From NCBI RefSeq assembly GCF_006149005.1, contig NZ_VBSL01000001.1, forward strand, positions 310,001 through 374,000: a DNA stretch of 64,000 nucleotides. The letters run 5' to 3'. Shown here piece by piece: positions 1-8,833 of the stretch. The stretch comes from Larkinella sp. C7. Lineage in GTDB: Bacteria; Bacteroidota; Bacteroidia; Cytophagales; Spirosomataceae. Every line of letters starts with the position of its first letter. Position 1 is the stretch's first letter. Under the pieces are notes generated by a model. That model did no database searches and was not told the DNA's origin. It worked only from the letters and a program-made list of their open reading frames with translations. The position numbers were made by a program, and so were the translations under genes.

Positions 1-207
1 CACCTGTCTGTCACTTCCTACAAACAGATTCTGTACCAAAAGGGTCGTCTATTCAAAAAAAACGGTAAAGAAGAAAGCCGAAGCATTTTTCGCACTCATT
101 CTTTCCATGCTATACTTTTTCAATTATTGTATACGCAAAAATAATTCATTTATAATTGAAAGCTTCAGTTGTGTTTTAGAAATTTTGGTACGAGAATTGT
201 ACATTAT

Positions 208-241
208 CAATCCATTCGCATACGAAATGGATTGGTTTTTA
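208..241 (+). terminator. Rho-independent terminator, forward strand
   Basis: CAATCCATT (208-216) pairs with AATGGATTG (226-234). A further CG/CG pair and a bulged A close a CATA tetraloop, and GTTTTT follows. It would end a forward transcript that starts before or near the window edge. The gene it serves is not visible. Confidence 0.6.
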
Positions 242-299
242 TACTGACTGATCTACAAAATAGACTGACTTATAATGATTTGCACATACCATTCCGCTG

Positions 300-330
300 A
301 ATAATAACCCGGTTAATCGGGTCTATTATT
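300..330. terminator. Symmetrical hairpin, possible bidirectional terminator
   Basis: AATAATA plus ACCCG (300-311) pairs with CGGGT plus TATTATT (318-330) around a GTTAAT loop, with one bulged C. The stem has 12 base pairs. It is flanked by A/T-rich sequence, so it could work in either direction. No adjacent gene assigns it. Confidence 0.4.
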
Positions 331-971
331 TATTCATCTATTATGCAGTGGGTTAGCTTAACAATAAAAAAACAAACAAATCGTTTTATTGGCAATACCA
401 GCAACAAATTCTCTACAATCTGGCAATTTTTTAACCCAATGGGGTACACCTAGAACCGCATCACAATGCTGTTTTTGTACCGGATAGCCTTTTTTCACAG
501 GCTATTTACTTAATTCAGGGTGATCTATTCTAAAAAAAACAGGCCTTTGACAGCCTTTTATGCTAAGCAGCAGTGAGTTGTTTAGCCACTTCATCTGCTC
601 AGATTTAACAGTATACCTATGATCCAATCGTGTTTTGTCGCCTTTTAACATGCGCTATTTATTGAACCTTTTGGGTAGCAATTAAAAATTTCCGGTGGCA
701 CCAAGTCATTGACTCTACTGGTCGTTAATCCAAAAATAAAATCAAATTAATTCCCTCCGCAGTATGTGGCTAAAACCGAGAATACCCTGGCGTTTTTTTT
801 CAGTAATCCTGGTTTATTTCACCATTCACTGGTTTATTGAAAGCCTACCCGATTTGATCCGTTATTTTTCTAACCGCCCCTAAAAACAGAAAATTCTGTT
901 GTTCTTCCGAATGATGGTTTTTACCAGCAGGGGTTTCCCGGAACATTCCGGATAACCGTTCCTGAGTGAAC

Positions 972-996
972 AAAAAAAAGCGGGCTATTCGCCCGC
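972..996 (-). terminator. Intrinsic terminator of gyrB
   Basis: On the reverse strand GCGGGC (996-991) and GCCCGC (985-980) form a 6-bp GC stem with a five-base loop, followed by eight T residues (979-972). It begins 7 bp after the gyrB stop codon. Confidence 0.9.
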
Positions 997-1002
997 TCTG
1001 TC

Positions 1003-3003
1003 TTACACGTCTACTTTTGCATATTTGGCGTTTCGCTCAATGAACTCCCGGCGGGGCGCCACCTCATCGCCCATCAGGGTTGAAAAGACGTGGTCGGCTT
1101 CGGCGGCCGACTCGATCGTCACCCGCTTGAGGCTTCGTTTCTCGGGGTCCATCGTCGTGCTCCACAACTGTTCCGGATTCATTTCTCCCAGACCTTTGTA
1201 CCGCTGCACGTTCACGTTCTCCTCACGACCCGATCCGGCCAATTCCCGAATAGCGGTTTCGCGTTGTTGCTCCGTCCAGCAATACCGTTCTTCCTTGCCT
1301 TTTTTGACCAGGTAAAACGGCGGCTGGGCGATGTACAGAAACGCATTGTCGATCAGCGAGCGCATGTGGCGGAAAAACAGGGTCAGAATCAGCGTCCGGA
1401 TGTGGCTGCCATCGACGTCGGCATCGGTCATAATGATCACCTTATGATACCGCAGTTTCTCCAGGTTCATCACGGTTTCGCCATTGACGCGTTCGTAGCG
1501 AATCCCGAGCGCCGTAATGATGTTCTTGATTTCTTCGTTTTCGTAAATCTTGTGCTCCAGGGCTTTTTCCACGTTCAGGATTTTCCCCCGCAACGGCAAA
1601 ATCGCCTGGAAGGCACGGTTACGGCCCTGTTTGGCAGAACCGCCGGCCGAATCCCCTTCCACCAGGTAGATTTCGCAATTCTCCGGATTGGTGTCCGAAC
1701 AGTCGGCGAGTTTACCCGGCAAGCCCATACCGCTCATGAAGTCCTTGCGGTCCGTCATGATGCGTTTGTAGGCCAGATCGGCGGCAATCCGGGCCTGTGC
1801 TGAAATCAACACCTTCCGAACGATCGACGAGGCTTCTTTCGGGTGTTCCTCCAGCCACATTTCGAGCATTTCAGCCACTGTCGAGCTAACGGCTCCAACG
1901 ACATCGCTGTTCCCCAGTTTGGTCTTGGTCTGGCCTTCAAACTGCGGTTCAGCCACTTTCACCGAAATAACGGCGGTTAGCCCCTTGCGGAAGTCACTCC
2001 CGTCAAAGGTCACTTTACCGGAGTTTTTCCCCAGCAAATGCGCATTGCGTTCGGCATATCCTTTCAGAATCCGCGTCAAGGCGGTCCGGAATCCCTGCAC
2101 GTGTGTGCCGCCTTCAATCGTATTGATGTTGTTGACGTAGGAAGAGATATTTTCGCCCGCTTCCATGTTGTAGACCATCGCCACCTGAACGGGTGTCGTA
2201 CCGGTCTCGCGTTCCATGTAAATGGGCGACATGCCTTCCAGGGAAGGACGGCTTTCATCCACATACTTCACAAACTCGGTCAAACCGCCTTCCGAATAAA
2301 ACTCCGTGTGAAGGGGTTCGCCCTGTTCGTTCATATCACGCAAATCGGTCAGGGTAATGCGAATGCGTTTGTTGAGAAAGGCCAGCTCGCGCAAACGACC
2401 GGCTACGGTATCGTATTTGTAAACGCTTTCGGTAAAAATCGAATCATCGGGTTTGAAGCGTACCGTTGTTCCGGTATCCGTTGCCGTACCGATCTCCCGA
2501 ACGGGATAAACCGGCTGCCCGATGTGGTATTCCTGCTCGAACACTTTGCCTTCGCGGTGTACTTCTACGTGCAGAAACGTCGAGAGTGCATTCACGCAGG
2601 AAACCCCCACGCCGTGCAAACCACCCGACACTTTGTACGTATCCTTGTCGAACTTACCCCCCGCGTGAAGCACGGTCATTACCACTTCAAGGGCTGATTT
2701 GCCTAATTTAGTCTGCATTCCGGTCGGAATACCCCGGCCGTTATCTTTCACCGTAATCGAATTATCTTCGTTAATCGTAACCTGAATGGTATCACAATAA
2801 CCGGCTAAAGCTTCGTCGATGGAGTTATCAACTACTTCCCAGATCAGGTGGTGTAACCCTTTGATACCAACATCGCCGATGTACATGGCCGGTCTTTTCC
2901 GAACGGCTTCGAGACCTTCCAGGACCTGGATATTGTCTGCATCGTAATTACCTCTGGAACGTTCTTCGGGTGTGATGTCGGCTTCAATTAATTCGTTTGT
3001 CAT
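1003..3003 (-). CDS. gyrB: DNA gyrase subunit B
   Basis: This is the ATPase subunit of type II topoisomerase, which introduces negative supercoils together with GyrA. The 666 residues begin with a GHKL ATPase domain containing RPAMYIGD and the DNGRGIP motif. The transducer domain follows, then the TOPRIM domain with EGDSAGGSAK and the metal-binding DADVDGSHI, and the PLRGKILNVEKA segment that belongs to the quinolone region. The length matches the short GyrB form that lacks the enterobacterial insert. An in-frame TTG lies three codons upstream (3012), but the ATG at 3003 (MTNEL) is the more natural start. ParE is the alternative, but the PLRGKILNVEKA signature and the C-terminal tail favour GyrB. 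A strong terminator follows at 972-996, so the gene appears monocistronic. Confidence 0.96.
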   Translation of the reverse strand: MTNELIEADITPEERSRGNYDADNIQVLEGLEAVRKRPAMYIGDVGIKGLHHLIWEVVDNSIDEALAGYCDTIQVTINEDNSITVKDNGRGIPTGMQTKLGKSALEVVMTVLHAGGKFDKDTYKVSGGLHGVGVSCVNALSTFLHVEVHREGKVFEQEYHIGQPVYPVREIGTATDTGTTVRFKPDDSIFTESVYKYDTVAGRLRELAFLNKRIRITLTDLRDMNEQGEPLHTEFYSEGGLTEFVKYVDESRPSLEGMSPIYMERETGTTPVQVAMVYNMEAGENISSYVNNINTIEGGTHVQGFRTALTRILKGYAERNAHLLGKNSGKVTFDGSDFRKGLTAVISVKVAEPQFEGQTKTKLGNSDVVGAVSSTVAEMLEMWLEEHPKEASSIVRKVLISAQARIAADLAYKRIMTDRKDFMSGMGLPGKLADCSDTNPENCEIYLVEGDSAGGSAKQGRNRAFQAILPLRGKILNVEKALEHKIYENEEIKNIITALGIRYERVNGETVMNLEKLRYHKVIIMTDADVDGSHIRTLILTLFFRHMRSLIDNAFLYIAQPPFYLVKKGKEERYCWTEQQRETAIRELAGSGREENVNVQRYKGLGEMNPEQLWSTTMDPEKRSLKRVTIESAAEADHVFSTLMGDEVAPRREFIERNAKYAKVDV

Positions 3004-3269
3004 AGAATGCAATCAGTATAGCTCCGTTTTACGGAATTGTTATAAGAAATGCGGTTAAAAGGACGATTTCGGATAGTAAAAATACAAATTTTTCGGGTCA
3101 TTTCCTAGCCCCGTTCGGCTTAACGTATAAATATACCTACAAAACAATGGACAGCAAAATTTTGTGGTTACGAATAGCGGTAAAAATGAGCGGGAATTGG
3201 CATTTTTAAAACTAAACCAATCCCTTTTTCGTCTATCTAAAGGGAACATCCATCAAGCATAGCAAGTAC

Positions 3270-3890
3270 ATGAGAAAACTGTTGTTTTTCGTAGCCATTT
3301 CCGCCTTCGCACTGACTTTCAGCCAATGCAGCGTCAACCGCCAGATCACGCAGGCCAAAGCCCTGGGCGATTGCAAATTCAATATCACATCGGCCGACAG
3401 CGTTTACCTGTCGGGCATCGACGTCCGGAAACTGAAAAATCTGGAAGATCTGAATCCCATGAAGTATCCGCAACTGGCCACGGGATTCATGACCAAAAGC
3501 ATTCCGCTGAGCGCCCGGATCAACATCGACATCACCAATCCGACCAATAAAACGGCGGCCATCGACCAGTTGGAATACAAAATTATGCTGGCGGAACAGG
3601 AGCTTTTTAACGGATTTGTCAACCAGCGTATTGAAGTGGCCCCCGGTGGCGGCTCAACGCGCGTTCCGATCAAGCTGAACGCCAATGCCTACAAACTGAT
3701 GACCGACGAAAAAACCCGCGATGCGTTCACGGATCTGGTGCGGAACATGAGCGGTTCGAACAGCGCCAAACCGTCGATGCTGACGATCAAAATCAAGCCA
3801 ACCCTTGCGCTGGGGAATAAGAAAGTCAACTATCCCGGTTATATCACGATCGATAAGGAAATGACGAATAAGATTCTTTTGGGGCAATAA
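3270..3890 (+). CDS. LEA type 2 (WHy) family lipoprotein
   Basis: The protein has 206 residues with a lipoprotein signal peptide: a hydrophobic stretch and then the lipobox FSQC, with the lipidated Cys at residue 20. The rest looks like a beta-sandwich of the LEA14/WHy type. It has the segment ARINIDITNPTNKTAAIDQL, a typical first pair of strands with an N-P turn, and then VPIKLNAN and a final KIKPTLALG strand. It is probably anchored in the periplasm-facing or outer membrane. It sits divergently from gyrB. Its function is unknown, although the family is often linked to desiccation or stress. The family call is by pattern and is moderately sure. Confidence 0.7.
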   Translation: MRKLLFFVAISAFALTFSQCSVNRQITQAKALGDCKFNITSADSVYLSGIDVRKLKNLEDLNPMKYPQLATGFMTKSIPLSARINIDITNPTNKTAAIDQLEYKIMLAEQELFNGFVNQRIEVAPGGGSTRVPIKLNANAYKLMTDEKTRDAFTDLVRNMSGSNSAKPSMLTIKIKPTLALGNKKVNYPGYITIDKEMTNKILLGQ

Positions 3891-3900
3891 CTACCAATAG

Positions 3901-4020
3901 CGAACACGGAATATTGAATAACGAATATCGAAGTACGGTGCAGGCATGATTTCGATATTCGCTATTCAATATTCCGTGTTTGATGTTCAATTTTCAATGT
4001 TATTCAATATTCCGTGTTCG
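3901..4020. repeat. Long imperfect inverted repeat with a third copy
   Basis: The left arm 3903-3932 and right arm 3951-3980 are reverse complements at 29 of 30 positions around an 18-nt spacer. A further copy at 4001-4020 is a perfect 20-base reverse complement of 3901-3920. It lies between two convergent gene ends (3890 and 4025), so it probably works as a bidirectional terminator. The arms are AT-rich and resemble nothing else in the window. Confidence 0.85.
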
Positions 4021-4024
4021 TTCC

Positions 4025-4831
4025 TTACAAAGAATAGCTTTCCTCTACTTTCCACACATTACTCGCATAAATCAGCAGCTCGCGGACGCGGTGGCCGAGA
4101 ACGAGACGGCATTTGGGCCGGGCGCCTTTTTCGAGGTAACTGATGGCTTCCCGGTTCAGAATGTGGCTTTTCCCGATCCGGATGAAAGCATCCGGGGGCA
4201 GAAGTTTTTCGAGTGCATCAAGCGTTAGATTCGGCACATTGAGGTGTTCCTGTTTGGAGCAATAGACGTTGATCTGCTTGTTGGCCGATTCGCAGTACAT
4301 GATGTCGGCGACCTCAATGCGATGAAGCGCCACCGAATTCTGAAACGTCAGAAACCGGGGACCCGACAAAACCGCCGACTCCGGGTTCTGGCTGAACGCC
4401 CTTTCCAGTTGAGCCGTCAACTCGATTTCATGCTCTTTGTCGGCCTTCCACTTGTGATAAAACAGCCGGAATTTCGCTTTCAGAATCAGCGGATCGATGG
4501 GCTTCACCACAAAATCCGAGTGCAGATGCGGGGCGGCTTTTTGAACCGCCGTGAGTGCATCGTCGGGATAGCCCGAAATGAAAATGACGCCGTAAAACTG
4601 TTGCTGCAAGGTGAGTTCATCCAGCAATTCGAAACCGCTGCGGATGGGCATCTTGATGTCCAAAAAAATCAGATCCGGTTTTTGTTCCGCAATCAAATCC
4701 AGCCCCTCCGTCACATTGCCGGCCTCGCCTACGACACTCACTTCCGGCACAGAGGATAACATGCTGCGCAACGTCCGACGAACCGGCAGCTCGTCGTCGA
4801 CAATGACCGATCGTACCATCAATGCGTTCAT
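4025..4831 (-). CDS. LytTR family response regulator
   Basis: A 268-residue two-component regulator. The receiver domain (about 7-125) has the acidic pair DD at 12-13, the phosphoacceptor Asp58 in FLDIKMP, and a conserved Lys in VVKPID. The C-terminal LytTR DNA-binding domain (about 155-265) carries ADIMYCESANKQINVYC and the characteristic FIRIGKSHILNREAI segment. It starts 20 bp after the stop of the sensor kinase upstream, so the two form a kinase-regulator operon. LytTR proteins usually bind direct repeats in promoters. No target can be named from this window. Confidence 0.92.
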   Translation of the reverse strand: MNALMVRSVIVDDELPVRRTLRSMLSSVPEVSVVGEAGNVTEGLDLIAEQKPDLIFLDIKMPIRSGFELLDELTLQQQFYGVIFISGYPDDALTAVQKAAPHLHSDFVVKPIDPLILKAKFRLFYHKWKADKEHEIELTAQLERAFSQNPESAVLSGPRFLTFQNSVALHRIEVADIMYCESANKQINVYCSKQEHLNVPNLTLDALEKLLPPDAFIRIGKSHILNREAISYLEKGARPKCRLVLGHRVRELLIYASNVWKVEESYSL

Positions 4832-4851
4832 AGTGAGTCGTTTAAAAAAAA

Positions 4852-7800
4852 TCAGGAGATCGATTCGTCGGAATCGACCAAATTCTCTTCCGGTGGCAAA
4901 ACCGGGTAAAGGGGTAAAAGAGCCTCCAGCCGAACCCCCGACACTCCGGTTTCAAAGTTAGTCAAATCGGTTACGTGCTGCGAACTTTTCAAGGCGTTAT
5001 ACTGGTTAAGCTGGTCGAAAACCGCCTGGTTGATAGCCAGCCCCCGGCCCGTGCTCCGGCGCCGGTATTGCCGGGCTTTCACCAGCCCAACTCCATCGTC
5101 TTCCACTTTGATTTGCAGATACCCGGCAGACTGGCAAACGAAAAGACGCACGGTTCCACCTTCGGGTTTATGTTCCAGCCCGTGTTTGATGGCGTTGGAA
5201 ACATAGCCCTGAATCAGCATTTTGGGCAGGTTGGTCTCCATCGGAATGCCTTCGCACACCTCGATTGTAAACTGAACCCGGTCGCCAAACCGCAATTTTT
5301 CCAGATCCAGGTAATTCCGCACAAACTCCAGTTCCTCCTGAAGCGTCCAGAAAACCCGGCTGCGGGTCATCAACTGATTCCGGAAAATGGAGCCAAATTT
5401 GGCCAGATAACTCACCACCGTGTCCGGATCCGACTCATAGGTAATCGACTGAATGGCGGTCAGGAAGTTGGCGACAAAATGCGGATCGATCTGATTCGTA
5501 ATGGCTTTCACCTCCAGCAAAGCCCGCTTCCGGCTGGCTTCAGCCAGTTGACGCCGGATTTCCGACTCCTGTTTTTCCCGGTTGGCGGCTTCCACTTCCA
5601 GTTGCGCCACCCGACGCTGAATCTGGAGCTGTTTCAACCGGCGTTGCGCCAGCACCCGCACCTGCCGCAGACGCCCGTAAAACAGCCCGCCAACCACCAG
5701 AACGATCGCCAGCGTTCGGAACCCCCAGGTGGCATACCAGGGTGGGGCAATGCGAAATTCCTGCACAATAGGTTCGGTATTCCATAGGCCCTCGGCGCGC
5801 AACACCTGAAGGGTCAGCCGGTAGGAGCCGTCGCCCAGGTTTTGCAGGGTGAACGAATTTTCACGGATCGGTTCCGACCATTCGGGGGTTGTCGGGTTGC
5901 CATCCAGACGTTCCAGGCGGTAGTGGTAAGTCGTACTCGCCAATAAGTCCGTGCTCCCGGTTTTCTGAAGTTGAACCTCCAGGTCGTTTTCGCTGGATTT
6001 GAACGCTATTTCACCGGTTTGCGTCTCCACCACCCGACCCGACCGCATATCCCGAAATGCCTGAATCCGGGTTGGCACCGGTTTTAACAACTGAAAAAGC
6101 CGCTTTTCCGAAATCATCATCATGCGGTCGCGCGTGGCAACCCACAGCCGTCCGTGTGAATCGAGCAGAATACCATTGAAAATGCACTGACTGCCGCGAA
6201 ATCCGTTTTCCCGGTCAAAATACGCAAGCCACTCTTCGCCCGTTTCATAAAACCGCTCCATATCGAACACAAACAAGCCTTCCAGCGTCCCAACCAGCAG
6301 GAAACGGCCCATGGGTCGGCAATAGGTAATGGTTCGCTGGATGAAGCCGGGAGCGATCCGCCGGTATGTTTTATAATCGTACAACCAGAGTCCATCCCCG
6401 GTTGAAAGCCACAGGTTCCCGCGTTTATCACGCCGGACTTCGGCCAGCGTTTGGGTCGGCAATCCCTTATTTTTTTGGGTAAGCTGCCGGAAGGATCGGC
6501 CGACCCCATCCCACAACAGCGTTTTATTCAAACCCGAAATCCAGAAACGCCCGAATCGGTCGGTTTCAATGTTTTCATACTGGTCGGGCGGCATCGCCAC
6601 CACATCCAGAAGTGCCAGCGTCCGGCGGTTGTAGATGAATAAATTCGTGTTGGAAACAACCAGGTAGCGGTTTCGACGGACATCGTCGTAAAAACCCAAC
6701 GGCAGCGTAGCCGTGTCGGAACCCGGCAACCGGCGGAAATCCCGGCCGTCGAAACGGAAAATTCCTTTTTTCGGTTCGGCCACCAGCATGATGTTTCCAT
6801 CGGCATCCATCCGGCTTGCGGGCTGAAAATAGTCGGCGGGCATCGATTTGCGATACGTCCGGTCGGCCACAATGCCCTTGTCAGTCAGGCGGCTTAGCCC
6901 TCTTCCCCAGGAGCCAAACCAGATGACGCCGTTCCGGTCTTCGGCCACGTTGTTGGTTTCTTCCAGCCAGCCTTCCGAGTTGTCGAAATATTGCCAGCCA
7001 CTCATTTTGATGTTGATCAGCCCATGATGCGCCGTACCGACCCAAAGATCGCCCCGGTGATCGAACAGCAGCCGGTTGGCGGGCGACGAGCTGATGTGGG
7101 AGTTGGTCACCGTTTTGCCATCGTACCAGCAGATGTCGAGGTCACCCTTCGTTTTCTGAAAAGCCAGTTCGCCATTGAGGCCAATGGCACACAGCGATAC
7201 TTCGGAAACCGGCACCGGCACCTCATACAATTTACTCACCGTCTGGTTTTCAATCCGATAAACCGTCGACCCGGCCATCGCATAAAAACGACCAGCCGGA
7301 TCGGTCAGCAACTGTGTCAAGGCAAGCCGGTCGACCAGCAAGGTCAGGCGGTTGTTCTTCACTTCCCACAACCGGCCGTCATCGGTCAGCAACAGCATCC
7401 GGCGATTGGGCCAATCGGTCAGGATGCCCCGAAACCGTTGTTCCGGATTGGTAAAAAACCGTCGGGTCACATCCTGCATCCGGTCTTTCTCCCAGCAATA
7501 CAGCCGCTGGCCAACGTTCCCCGGTTCCATTCGGGCGGCAAACCACAGCTTGTTTTCGTGGTCGGCGGTCATGAACACCACTTGCTGCTGGGGTTCTTTC
7601 CGGCCGTAGTTGACCGAAAACTCCTTGACGGTCAGTCCTGTTGTGGTGATGTTGTTCATCCGGAACAGGCGGTTTCCCGCGCAGGCCCACACCGTTCCGT
7701 CGGGCGCATCGGTCAGGTTGTCACCCCCGTCCGGCAAGGCCGGAATTTGTCGCTGGTTGATAATCGGAGGAACGCCGTTGAAATAATTGAGTCCGAAATA

Positions 7801-8019
7801 CGTACCGATCCAGATTCTGCCAACGCGGTCCTGATACAAACCCGACACATAGACGTACGACAAACCGTCGTAGACGCCGTAAGTTCGGTCGGAGAATTGC
7901 TGGGCCACGCCCACGCCCGTCCAACCGCAACTCACCAATCCGATCAAAAGCCGGATCAGGCCATAGTTTCGTTGAAAGAGTAGGCAGAGGGGCATGGCAA
8001 TGCGATAGAATGATGACAA
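4852..8019 (-). CDS. Membrane sensor histidine kinase with periplasmic propeller
   Basis: This 1055-residue sensor has an N-terminal hydrophobic segment (about 20-38) ending in GVAQQ, which is a likely signal peptide. Propeller-type two-component regulator repeats follow (for example GRIWIGTYFGLNYF, GVIWFGSWGRGLSRL, GNLWLSTGDGLWLYD), and then a Y_Y_Y-like domain near 690-760. A single transmembrane helix lies at about 770-790 (TLAIVLVVGGLFYG), then a coiled coil and a LytS-type kinase. The His-box reads NQIDPHFVANFL (His847), slightly off the usual MNPHFxFNxL. The N-box YVSNAIKHGL and the VEDDGVGL and GRGLAINQAV glycine boxes are intact. It lacks the HTH of hybrid kinases and hands over to the LytTR regulator directly downstream. 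The ligand is unknown. Confidence 0.92.
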   Translation of the reverse strand: MSSFYRIAMPLCLLFQRNYGLIRLLIGLVSCGWTGVGVAQQFSDRTYGVYDGLSYVYVSGLYQDRVGRIWIGTYFGLNYFNGVPPIINQRQIPALPDGGDNLTDAPDGTVWACAGNRLFRMNNITTTGLTVKEFSVNYGRKEPQQQVVFMTADHENKLWFAARMEPGNVGQRLYCWEKDRMQDVTRRFFTNPEQRFRGILTDWPNRRMLLLTDDGRLWEVKNNRLTLLVDRLALTQLLTDPAGRFYAMAGSTVYRIENQTVSKLYEVPVPVSEVSLCAIGLNGELAFQKTKGDLDICWYDGKTVTNSHISSSPANRLLFDHRGDLWVGTAHHGLINIKMSGWQYFDNSEGWLEETNNVAEDRNGVIWFGSWGRGLSRLTDKGIVADRTYRKSMPADYFQPASRMDADGNIMLVAEPKKGIFRFDGRDFRRLPGSDTATLPLGFYDDVRRNRYLVVSNTNLFIYNRRTLALLDVVAMPPDQYENIETDRFGRFWISGLNKTLLWDGVGRSFRQLTQKNKGLPTQTLAEVRRDKRGNLWLSTGDGLWLYDYKTYRRIAPGFIQRTITYCRPMGRFLLVGTLEGLFVFDMERFYETGEEWLAYFDRENGFRGSQCIFNGILLDSHGRLWVATRDRMMMISEKRLFQLLKPVPTRIQAFRDMRSGRVVETQTGEIAFKSSENDLEVQLQKTGSTDLLASTTYHYRLERLDGNPTTPEWSEPIRENSFTLQNLGDGSYRLTLQVLRAEGLWNTEPIVQEFRIAPPWYATWGFRTLAIVLVVGGLFYGRLRQVRVLAQRRLKQLQIQRRVAQLEVEAANREKQESEIRRQLAEASRKRALLEVKAITNQIDPHFVANFLTAIQSITYESDPDTVVSYLAKFGSIFRNQLMTRSRVFWTLQEELEFVRNYLDLEKLRFGDRVQFTIEVCEGIPMETNLPKMLIQGYVSNAIKHGLEHKPEGGTVRLFVCQSAGYLQIKVEDDGVGLVKARQYRRRSTGRGLAINQAVFDQLNQYNALKSSQHVTDLTNFETGVSGVRLEALLPLYPVLPPEENLVDSDESIS

Positions 8020-8140
8020 TCAAGGTACAAAGGATGTCGCGGTATCACAATGGGGTGTGATCCTCAACCGATGAAAATGGCTTTTGGACGGTCATAACGA
8101 ACCGATCACTTCCTATGATTTTTCAGATTTACCCCAAAAC

Positions 8141-8174
8141 CAGACGAGCCACACTGCGCAGTGTGGCTCGTCTG
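8141..8174 (-). terminator. 34-bp perfect palindrome, probable terminator
   Basis: 17 bases (8141-8157) are followed at once by their exact reverse complement (8158-8174), with no spacer. On the reverse strand the hairpin is followed by GGTTTTGGGG, a weak T-tract. It lies after the lipoprotein gene at 8244 and about 120 bp upstream of the sensor kinase on the same strand. It could therefore be a terminator, or an element in the kinase leader. Confidence 0.6.
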
Positions 8175-8243
8175 TTCGATGAGTGTGGCTAAAAAACGAT
8201 GGGTCCGCGGTACGTCAAGATGGTTGACAGGCGCGATTGACGC

Positions 8244-8624
8244 TTACAGGTCGGAGGTCAGGCGGGTTCTTTTGCAACTGCCCACCTCAAACCGGACCGA
8301 ACTCGACCATTTGGTCACCTGCTTGCCATTCAGCGTTGCGACCGCATCGAGCGAGTAACTGCCAACCGGTCGGCTGATGTTCAGAACGACGCCCGCCGTT
8401 TCTGACCCGCAGGGTGGCACACTTTGCTGGGTCGTGGCCAGATACGGTTTGGAGAGCAATCCAACGGTTTTCCCGTCCAGTTTCACTTCGACCTGGTCAA
8501 ACTTTGAAGCCGACAGGCTGGTGTAAATCAGATAAGAGCCTAAATCCTCCGGTTTTACCTCGTTAGAATCTTTACAGCTAACAACAGCAAGAAGCGTAGC
8601 AAGTGCTAAAACAAATTTTTTCAT
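8244..8624 (-). CDS. Small hypothetical lipoprotein
   Basis: The product is 126 residues with a clear lipoprotein signal (MKKFVLALATLLAVVSC, lipidated Cys17). The mature part, about 109 residues, appears to be one beta-rich domain with a possible disulfide pair (PPCGSE and VGSCKR). The segment SYSLDAVATLNGKQVTKWSS looks like an immunoglobulin-like or DUF-type sandwich strand pair. I do not recognise the family. It lies upstream of the sensor kinase operon on the same strand, but a 34-bp palindrome separates them, so joint transcription is doubtful. Confidence 0.75.
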   Translation of the reverse strand: MKKFVLALATLLAVVSCKDSNEVKPEDLGSYLIYTSLSASKFDQVEVKLDGKTVGLLSKPYLATTQQSVPPCGSETAGVVLNISRPVGSYSLDAVATLNGKQVTKWSSSVRFEVGSCKRTRLTSDL

Positions 8625-8772
8625 GGCAGTAGTAAATGTTGTTGGTGATTAATGAGTCAAAATTAATCACAACTGCCCGCAGGATCGGGCAATGCCTTAC
8701 CAGCCAGACGAATAGCTACCTACAGCCGATGAAAGAGTGAAACGGAGCGATGTATTATTGAACGGCAAAAAG

Positions 8773-8833
8773 AATTAAGAGTGAAGAGTTGGCTGACGAA
8801 TTACACTCTTAATTATTCACTCTTCACTAATTA
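8773..8833. repeat. Multi-register inverted repeat of gagtgaagag-type words
   Basis: TTAAGAGTG (8775-8783) pairs with CACTCTTAA (8804-8812), and the overlapping word AAGAGTGAA can also pair with TTCACTCTT (8817-8825). Several alternative hairpins are thus possible. The right arm runs into the stop codon of the M23 peptidase gene (8827). The same word family recurs alone near 40218-40235. Confidence 0.7.

Larger units (their letters stand above)
1..971. other. AT-rich intergenic region, no gene seen
   Basis: No convincing reading frame is visible on either strand. The base composition is clearly more AT-rich than the coding DNA that follows. The region contains three hairpins: one terminator-like (208-241), one long and symmetrical (300-330), and a 7-bp stem at 484-505 with an 8-nt loop. 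I looked for DnaA boxes of the TTATCCACA type and found none, so there is no support for an origin. The start of the window may be the tail of a transcription unit that begins outside it. Confidence 0.6.

Noticed and set aside
1-971. Chromosome origin beside gyrB
   Set aside because: No DnaA-box-like TTATCCACA sites and no dnaA gene in the window.
3901-4020. CRISPR array
   Set aside because: Repeats are inverted and only two to three copies exist, with no regular spacers or cas genes.
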